Positions 57,601 to 64,000 of a stretch of DNA of 64,000 nt are shown here, piece by piece. The position numbers and the translations under genes are program-made. The notes beneath the pieces were generated by a model. It did not search any database and was not told the origin of the DNA. It worked only from the letters and a program-made list of their open reading frames with translations. Position 1 is the first letter of the stretch, and every line of letters starts with the position of its first letter. The stretch lies in NCBI GenBank assembly GCA_030533445.1, contig CM060075.1:36600196-36664195 (forward strand). The letters are read 5' to 3'. This DNA is from Cyprinodon diabolis. Taxonomy: Eukaryota > Chordata > Actinopteri > Cyprinodontiformes > Cyprinodontidae.

Positions 57601-58392
57601 GGTATATCTTCAGTTTATTGCCCAGGCCTATTTGTGCATATATCCTTCAGGAGTTTACTTTTTTCCTGCACTGAAAATTCTGGAAATTAGTGAGAGAAGT
57701 CACTGAAATTGTTCAGAGGGAGACAACATTAAAACTCAGGGGTCTCCGACGTAAATCGAGAGAATTGGCAAGTATGGAACACTGGAAGTTCTCCATTAGC
57801 TTTGAGCATGTAGAGCATTTTTTAGCAGGACACTGATAACTATATTATGAGTGCTGGAGAGAGACAAAGCAGGGCAAATGTAAGCAAACTCACTTCTGCA
57901 GATGCTACTGCTTCAAATACAGACCTCCTTCACATAAAGCATGTTATTTAATAGTTAAGTTATTTGACTTTGACTGCTCATGATGAACTGACTGCACAGA
58001 TGTTTTTAGGTGGACTTCTTGCACTTTCACTTAAAATATTTTAAAACTATTTTTAAAACCAAGCAGCTTTCTGGCTTGCAACAACAGAAAAGACCAGATG
58101 AACAACCAAGCTATTAAAATGTCAAAGCCTCAAAGCATCTTGAACAGCATTTGACCCAGCATCCAAATTTTCATACGTTTTGGACGTTTTTCCCCGAAAA
58201 TAAAGATCAGTGCGCATGCGCAGGTAGACGGACGAAAAAAAGCAGATCCGCGGACAGACGTAAAACTGGGAAAAACAGTGCAATAATCACTTATTGATGT
58301 CTCGAACTACGTTGCTTGCTGTTTTGTAACTTAGGGATAGGGTCAGGGTTAGGGTTAATTGTATGTTAAATTCTATGTTATTGAATGGTGCG
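54641..58392. repeat. Three tandem 1252-bp units, nearly identical
   Basis: Units are 54641-55892, 55893-57144 and 57145-58392, with a period of exactly 1252. Only a handful of substitutions were noticed between units. Each unit has a 90-100-codon frame at its start, which is probably incidental, a GCGCATGCGC palindrome near its end, and a TAGGGTCAGGGTTAGGGTTAA telomere-like phrase just before the junction. No known protein motif is present. Confidence 0.95.
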
Positions 58393-58411
58393 TAAGATGC
58401 GCACCATTCAA
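58381..58411. repeat. Perfect hairpin closing the tandem array
   Basis: TTGAATGGTGCG and its complement (12 bp) flank a 7-base loop. The right half, TAAGATGCGCACCATTCAA, is the exact reverse complement of the unit junction TTGAATGGTGCGCATCTTA at 57129-57147. Confidence 0.9.
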
Positions 58412-58635
58412 ACGTCAAAAGCGTACAAAATTACTGTGCATCACTTTTCGTACGATTTCGTACGAACTGATAATGAGAATACACTGAATTTGTTGGACGC
58501 CCAGGTCTCACCTGAACCTGCTAAAACCAACAAACCTCCCTTTCCTTGTGATTTTGTCTTCAGTACAAAACCTCAAGCCTTCTTGAGTCAGATACTGTGG
58601 CTGGCTATAGTCACTGCTGCCACCCTCTCTAGTTT

Positions 58636-58850
58636 ATGGGGGAACTGCTTGTGTCGCCAAATATCCCGATCCCACAACATTAGAAAATCCTTTAGAAAAT
58701 CCTTAATCCAGATTATGATGTGGATCACTGCCAAAATGGATTGTTCGTTGGACTGAGGTGCACCGTTGGTAAAAGCTTTAATAAAATCCATTCATAACTT
58801 TTCAAGTTATCCTGTACAGAGATAAAGGGACAGACAGAAAATAAACAAAC
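58636..58850 (+). repeat. Repeat family X, right flank of the tandem array
   Basis: This is a diverged copy of 54300-54500 in the same orientation, with the additional 3' end described there. The array therefore lies between two direct copies of one repeat. Confidence 0.5.
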
Positions 58851-60189
58851 ACACAAACTCAACTAATAACTTAATTTACTCGGCAGAAATAACAAAAGAA
58901 CTGCATTTTGACTCTACAGCCTCATTCTCTCCCTTTCTGCTTCTCCTGACTATGTGCTTCAGTTATATTCTTCTTCATAAATTGTCTGTTTTCTTTTCCT
59001 TTTAAAAATCGCTATAAAACTCTTAAATTACCCATTTTTTTCTCCCAGGTATCCTAATAGCTCTCTGCTTTGCTTTAAAAGACAGAAAAAAAGCAATCAG
59101 TGGAATTTGGACTCTCCTACAGATGGATAACATTGAATATGTCAGTTAGGTGATGACATCATCTAGCACCTTTAGGGACAGCCAATAGCTATTTTTCTAG
59201 CTGAGGATTTGCTGTAACCTTCTTTAGAATTGTCTTTCTGTTTTTGTACCACTATACTCCAATTTTTTTCCTTCAGTTAAAGCCTCTTGTTGCACTTTAA
59301 AAGGGATACTCTCTTTATAAAATGGTTTGCTTATTTGGATGGCTAATTGTAACCAACAGGCCTTGAGTTGTACATTTGCTTTATGTAAAAAGTTGGCTGG
59401 AACCCTATGCTAAAGTATCTAATTCTATTAGTATTTGGAAATATGTGGAGAGGAGGCATTTGTTTGAAACTATTTTATTTATTTCTTGAAAAAAAAAATA
59501 ACATATCCAAAAGTCAATAGTGTTCTTGACTTTAACCTTGAGACACTCCCTGTGTGGTCAGGAATAAACACTGCCACATTCAGTTGCTGAAACGACAACA
59601 ACAACAACTGATAGAAGTAACAATGATCGGCCAAGCGTTGCCATGCATTTTTTATCTTTAACAGTGTCCTGTCAATTATTCTTATGTGGCAATAAGAATA
59701 ATTGTCTTGATGCCAAAAAAGGGTCCAACAAATTTTGTTTTCACAACTGGAGCAGTACGGCTTTCGCCACAGTGTTTCGCTTGTTTTATGCATATAAACA
59801 GCTTGCAGAATCATGTGGGGAGTATTATAGATTATATGGACACTGCAATGTAAGTAGAGCAGGAAAGGAAAAAAAGGAAAAAAGGAGAAAAGATGAAGGA
59901 AAGAGGACATAAAAGGGAGACAATGATAAAACGACTTCAGTCTGCTTAATCACCTGCAGAGTGATGTAAAAATAACCGCACAACCAACGGATTCAGTATA
60001 AGAGATTAAATAAAGTAGCACATTGATACTATCGCTGAAGTATAAGTAGTATTATTTAATCTGACATGTATACTGTAGTAGCTGAAGATAAGAATATGTG
60101 ATTTCTGTATGGAAGTGAATCTCTAACTACCTGGAACCAAGCACCTGTAGTTGTTTGTGAGAGTGCACTTGTGCAAGTAAAGCTTATAC
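58851..60189. other. Intergenic sequence, nothing recognised
   Basis: Frames at 59479-59912 on both strands have no motif. Confidence 0.4.
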
Positions 60190-60430
60190 AAATGTAAAAT
60201 GCTCAATAGTGATTGTGAAGAGCTAAAGACCTGCCCCCCCAGAGGAAATCCTGCAGCCGCAGCAATACCAAAGCCCCCAGGAGCCGCGGGGACAAGCTCC
60301 ACCAGCAGCCAGCCACCCCAAAGTGGAACCGGCAATGGGCCCCGGGGACCCAAGGCCCTAGAGGCACTGCGAAGCAGCTGGCAGGAATAAGCCAGCCCCC
60401 GCCTGGGCATCGACCACCAGTGCACCGACG
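60190..60430. repeat. GC-rich block, likely repeat fragment
   Basis: CCCCCCCAGAGGAAATCC to GCATCGACCACCAGTGCACC is a sharp GC island of about 230 bp in AT-rich DNA. No splice sites or protein motif support an exon. Confidence 0.35.
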
Positions 60431-60779
60431 TTTGGAAATTTTTACAGTAATGGATATTTGAAAATAGTAGCAACATCAGAGTTGTGCAAAATGACAGCAG
60501 GATGTTATTTAACTGACTAAGGTTTATATCATTACATTTTCTTTTATTTGTTCATGCTCCTGGTGGTAGGTACCTTTATTCCACTCTGGATTGACATGCA
60601 TGAAGTCTTTATTTACTTAAGAAAAAATACAGCATACAGCGGAGAAAGCCACTGAAGGATAGCCTGATAAACCAGACTAAGTGTGAGATTAAATGTGTAA
60701 TTTAGTCTGGCCCCAATAAATGAGACATCAGAATATTACTGATGAGAAAAACCTGTTTTTTTTGTTTTTTTTCAAACCA

Positions 60780-61140
60780 TGTCTGTGCCTATTGGCCAAC
60801 GCTCTGACCAATGAGCACAACTGACTGTGACGTAGGAAGTCTGTCAAAAAGCTGGTGGGGGAATGTAAACAAACACTTTCTCGGTAAAACGGCGAATACG
60901 TCCCTCTTAAAAATGAATGAGCGTAGAGCCTCTTCCTGCTCACGTTTCAACGGAAACCCCAAGTCTAATCCTTCCAAAACTGATTCCAAAGCTGTGCCAC
61001 AAATCACCATCGGTCCTTCACACACGGCTATGCCGAGAGAGGGCCGCTGGAGACGGGATGGCGTTAGTCCTGGCTGCCGTTAGCCTCGGAGCTCCGCTAG
61101 TTGCCGCAGTCCTCCCAACCTCGGAAATTGTTTTTTTAAT
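60780..61140. repeat. GC-rich repeat or processed fragment
   Basis: This is a moderately GC-rich 360-bp block (GACCAATGAGCACAACTGAC through CTTGCCGCAGTCC-like sequence) with no coding motif. It ends at TGACACTTTAAAG, a style shared with other fish non-autonomous elements. Confidence 0.3.
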
Positions 61141-61247
61141 TACACATTAAATCGGTTAATGGACCATATAGTGACACTTTAAAGTATAATATTCTCAAAT
61201 TATCTTACAACTTACTTTTATTGAACAACAGAAAAGAGAACTTTTAA

Positions 61248-61273
61248 CTTTCAATGGAGCGCTCCATTGAAAG
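61248..61273. repeat. 26-bp perfect palindrome
   Basis: CTTTCAATGGAGC joins its exact reverse complement with no spacer. Confidence 0.9.
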
Positions 61274-61587
61274 CTGCTGCTACCAAAGTGCATGCTACTG
61301 TTCAATACTTGTTGCTGTCTTCCTTGTTGTGCTTTCTCCACCCTTGCACAGCTTTGTCGAGCCGCCCTCAAAACCCCGCCAGCTTTGCATCTAGATATTC
61401 AAAACACATCTCTGTGATTGGCCCGCCAGTTCTAGGGTCTGGGGCATTGATCAAGGTTAGACCAAACTTGCAGGCGGGTGGAGCTAGTTTACTGGGCTAG
61501 CCGAAGGGTGAGAACTGTGAATCCACAGCCAAAACTTTTCCCACAGCCAAATTTATGAGCATTCGCTTTTGTCTAAAGCCATTACAC

Positions 61588-61800
61588 CAGGGGTGTCAAA
61601 CTGGTTCCAGAAAGGGCCATTTGGCTGCAGGTTTTCTTTCCAACCAAGCAATAGCACACCAGACTTCATTCATATCACCAAGGGAGTCCAATCTGAACAT
61701 GATGACTTGATGAGATGAATGGAGTCTGGTATGCTATTGTTTGGTTGGAAAGAAAACCTGCAGCCACACGGCCCTTTCTGGAACCAGTTTGACACCTGTG
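61588..61800. mobile_element. Foldback hAT-type MITE
   Basis: The 213-bp element has nearly complementary halves of about 90 bp each (CAGGGGTGTCAAACTGG, CCAGAAAGGGCC, GCAGGTTTTCTTTCCAACCA and their complements). It is flanked by CATTACAC (61580-61587) and CATTAGAC (61801-61808), an 8-bp target duplication with one mismatch. An 8-bp duplication with CAGGGGTG-type ends fits hAT. It lies about 330 bp upstream of gene D. Confidence 0.85.
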
Positions 61801-62133
61801 CATTAGACAAAAGCAAAATTGAGGATTCAAGAAAGCTTCTAAAATTAAGTAATTGACCATTAACACTGAAAATTGACAAACGGAGCTGACCAGACTACTT
61901 CCCTCCATGTTTTTTTTATATCATATTATTTTCTTTATGTTTAAACACGATCCTTATCTTACAGTAGAAGATGTTCTGGTTCACGTTCAGTTAAAACACA
62001 ATCCACAATTGAATTTTCCATTGCCAGGACTAAAAATAGAGCATGAAAGGGAGATAAGTTGAGGAAGTCCATGAGAGAATAAATGCGCTTGTCTCTAATA
62101 CTTCAGTTGTGAGGTGAACCTGACAGATCCAAC

Positions 62134-62786
62134 ATGTTGCTGTCTGTGCTGCTGCTGCTAATCATCCGTGGGGCAAAAGCCCCTCATTATCGTGGTGCTG
62201 TGGTGACCTACTACCCAGAGGAAACCTATACAGACGGATCAGTCAGTGTAAGTACACATTATTTATACATCACAGTGATAAAGTCTTAAAATCTGATCAA
62301 ATCTGTCAAACACCAACAGGTCATCCTTCACTCTAAGTTTAACTTCGACTCATGCCAAAGTGGTTCGTTTGTTTGCTCTGTCACCTGTCACACTAAAAGT
62401 ATAATTGTTTCAAACGCAAAGATTCAGGAAGTAAGTGGTAGTTGGTGTCAAAGTGAAACAATCACATCTCAGCTGCTTCCAAACAACTCTCCATTTCAGT
62501 TGAGGTGAGTCATCATTTATAATATTTAATAATAAAATATTTTCTTTATAACCTTATAGAATATTCAATGAATTGTTGAGTGAAAAATAAAATTATATGA
62601 GTGGTCTTTGTCTAGAAACTAAAAAACTTTCCTAAACATCTATTCCAGAAATACAGGTAGTTATTGGTTAAATAATAAAAATAGCATTGTAGCCTGGAGA
62701 GCTGTTGCTGACATTGAACTGAGGAACCGCTCAGACACCAATAAACCCAACTCATCCCCACAGACCACCATCTTCCCAGTACTAAG
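62134..62786 (+). CDS. Gene D: secreted family member, exons 1-3 (runs off the window)
   Basis: Exons are 62134-62247, 62320-62504 and 62649-62786, with canonical donors (gtaagt, gtgagt, gtaatt) and matching phases. The frame starts with signal peptide MLLSVLLLLIIRGAKA, then HYRGAVVTYYPEETY, Cys residues in FNFDSCQ, FVCSVTC and GSWCQ, and ends NRSDTNKPNSSPQTTIFPVL. It parallels gene B exons 1-3 in length and pattern, but its exon-1 donor is intact. No exon-4 counterpart is found before 64000, so the rest lies to the right. Its function is unknown, and it is probably secreted. Confidence 0.82.
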
Positions 62787-64000
62787 GTAATTCTGCTACA
62801 ATTTACATTATATTTTAGCAGTGCAGTTATTAGATAATTATGTAATTGTGTTATTTGTGCAATTCAGATACACATAAGTTATTTCAAGAAAAGGAAAATA
62901 TTTTTTTTTTACGTATAGTAAGATCACTGCAAAATAAAATTTAAATGTCAAACTTGTCAGAAGAGAAGCAAGTTTGACATTTGGCAGAAAACTCAGATTC
63001 ATAAGAAGCACAGTTGGATATTTTCATTTAGTAAAACTGTTTTTAGAATTGCTTCTGAAAAACTTAAACTGTGATTGATTTACACACTTGTTAATTTTCA
63101 TTTTATTACTCAAATTTAATGGAATTTCAGGGACTGGAGTTAATTTTTTTTGGTCATTTTTTGTTATTGTCATGAAGAGGCGTGTCAGAAGGTGATGCAA
63201 TAAAATGTAATATACAAGCTTCAAGTGATGCCAGTGGTACCATTATGGTATTTATAGCAAAGTGATGAACAATGTCTGTTGTTGGAGCTGGAAAATATGA
63301 ACTTTTCTATCAAACTGCTTTCTGTCAACCAATCAAGAACTGGACATGGCTATGACATATGATAAAGGAGCACAGCAGAGACAAAGCTTTTTTCAATCAA
63401 AATGGAAGATGGAAAACAAAATGCAGATATAGGATGAAGTATTATGTCTACATAAGACTTCATCCTAAAAGAAACATAAGACTTTTATCTTATGTTCGTT
63501 TTAATACAACCCTTAATAAGACTGTTACAGCATTCATCATTCACTTCTTGTTTCTTCAGAGAAGGCTCTGCTCTGCTGTGCTAAGGTTCTCTCTGTCTGG
63601 TGTCTAGCTCCAATCTCCTCCCCATCTCCCATTTTTTCAATTGAGGTGCTCTCTCTGCTTGGCTTCTTGCTTTGATCTCCATCATGCACCATAAAATTAA
63701 ATTCTGCTACACTAAGGTAAAACCAGCAAGCAGCAGGTAGAAGCAAATTCTATATGATAAAAAGGTGAATTGACCGCAGTGGGGCTTGTCACCTGCCATG
63801 CAAACTGTTGCTGATATGTTAAGCAACTTACAGGGCACAAAGAGCCTTTGAAAAAGTTGTAAAAGGGTTAGTGTTGTGTTTTCTACGTCCTCATGTAGTG
63901 TAGTATTGTCAGTAAGTAGTGTTATGAAAAAATCAATTGTCTCCCAGCCTTATTCATTATCTGTAAGATTAATCAGAGACTAAATGAAGAGCAATACATC
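62787..64000 (+). other. Intron of gene D, no exon recognised
   Basis: A small hairpin (AAATGTCAAACTTG arms) lies around 62942-62982. An imperfect inverted repeat of AGGATGAAGT type lies at 63430-63470. No FDPDGD-type exon is seen. Confidence 0.45.

Noticed and set aside
60199..60390. GC-rich 63-codon Pro/Gly frame
   Set aside because: There are no splice sites and no conserved motif, and frames are open on both strands because of GC richness.

Overview
The window is vertebrate DNA and almost certainly from a teleost fish. Coding exons are short and follow GT/AG splicing. Intergenic DNA is AT-rich and full of fish-type transposable elements: Tc1-like, hAT, Ty3/gypsy, and L2-like LINE tails ending in a CTTGCCTTG-type repeat. 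I see no CRISPR array, bacterial operon, rRNA or tRNA gene. Exon calls below come from reading splice sites and phases by eye. Family assignments come from motif recognition, not from a search.

Layout. (1) 1118-9522, plus strand: the 3' part of a nuclear protein gene with a 2.4-kb low-complexity exon and a C-terminal matrin-type zinc finger (ZNF638/matrin-3-like), with a Tc1-like relic (2722-4231) in an intron. A short stretch near 7611-7907 looks coding but carries in-frame stops. (2) 10840-17640: dead LINE and gypsy pieces, a clean solo LTR with a 5-bp target-site duplication (16282-16975), and scrambled exon fragments of a secreted-protein family. (3) 18604-36606, plus strand: one gene of that secreted family. 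Its eleven exons stay in phase across a 14.7-kb intron. The intron is swollen by a hAT transposon (20333-32769), which itself carries a nearly new Ty3/gypsy element (22048-29301) with 928-bp LTRs differing at about one base. (4) 38636-39883: a Tc1/mariner element with an open DD34E transposase frame and matching ends. (5) 44456-47513: a partial duplicate of region 3, now a pseudogene. It lacks the hAT, so it serves as a natural empty site, and it has lost all 3' exons by deletion. (6) 54641-58392: three tandem, nearly identical 1252-bp units ending in a perfect hairpin. (7) 61588-61800: a foldback hAT-type MITE with 8-bp target duplications. (8) 62134-62786: the first three exons of another member of the secreted family, running off the right edge.

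The main biological theme is a local tandem family of small secreted, cysteine-containing proteins of unknown function (remnant A, gene B, pseudogene C, gene D). It is being duplicated, shuffled, interrupted and deleted among active transposons. The paralogous copies let the order of events be read: segmental duplication, hAT insertion into copy B, possibly a second TIR element inside the hAT, then a very recent gypsy insertion. No defence system or other wholly new system was recognised. The least explained items are the secreted family itself, a 71-codon frame kept in copies B and C, and the 1252-bp tandem unit.
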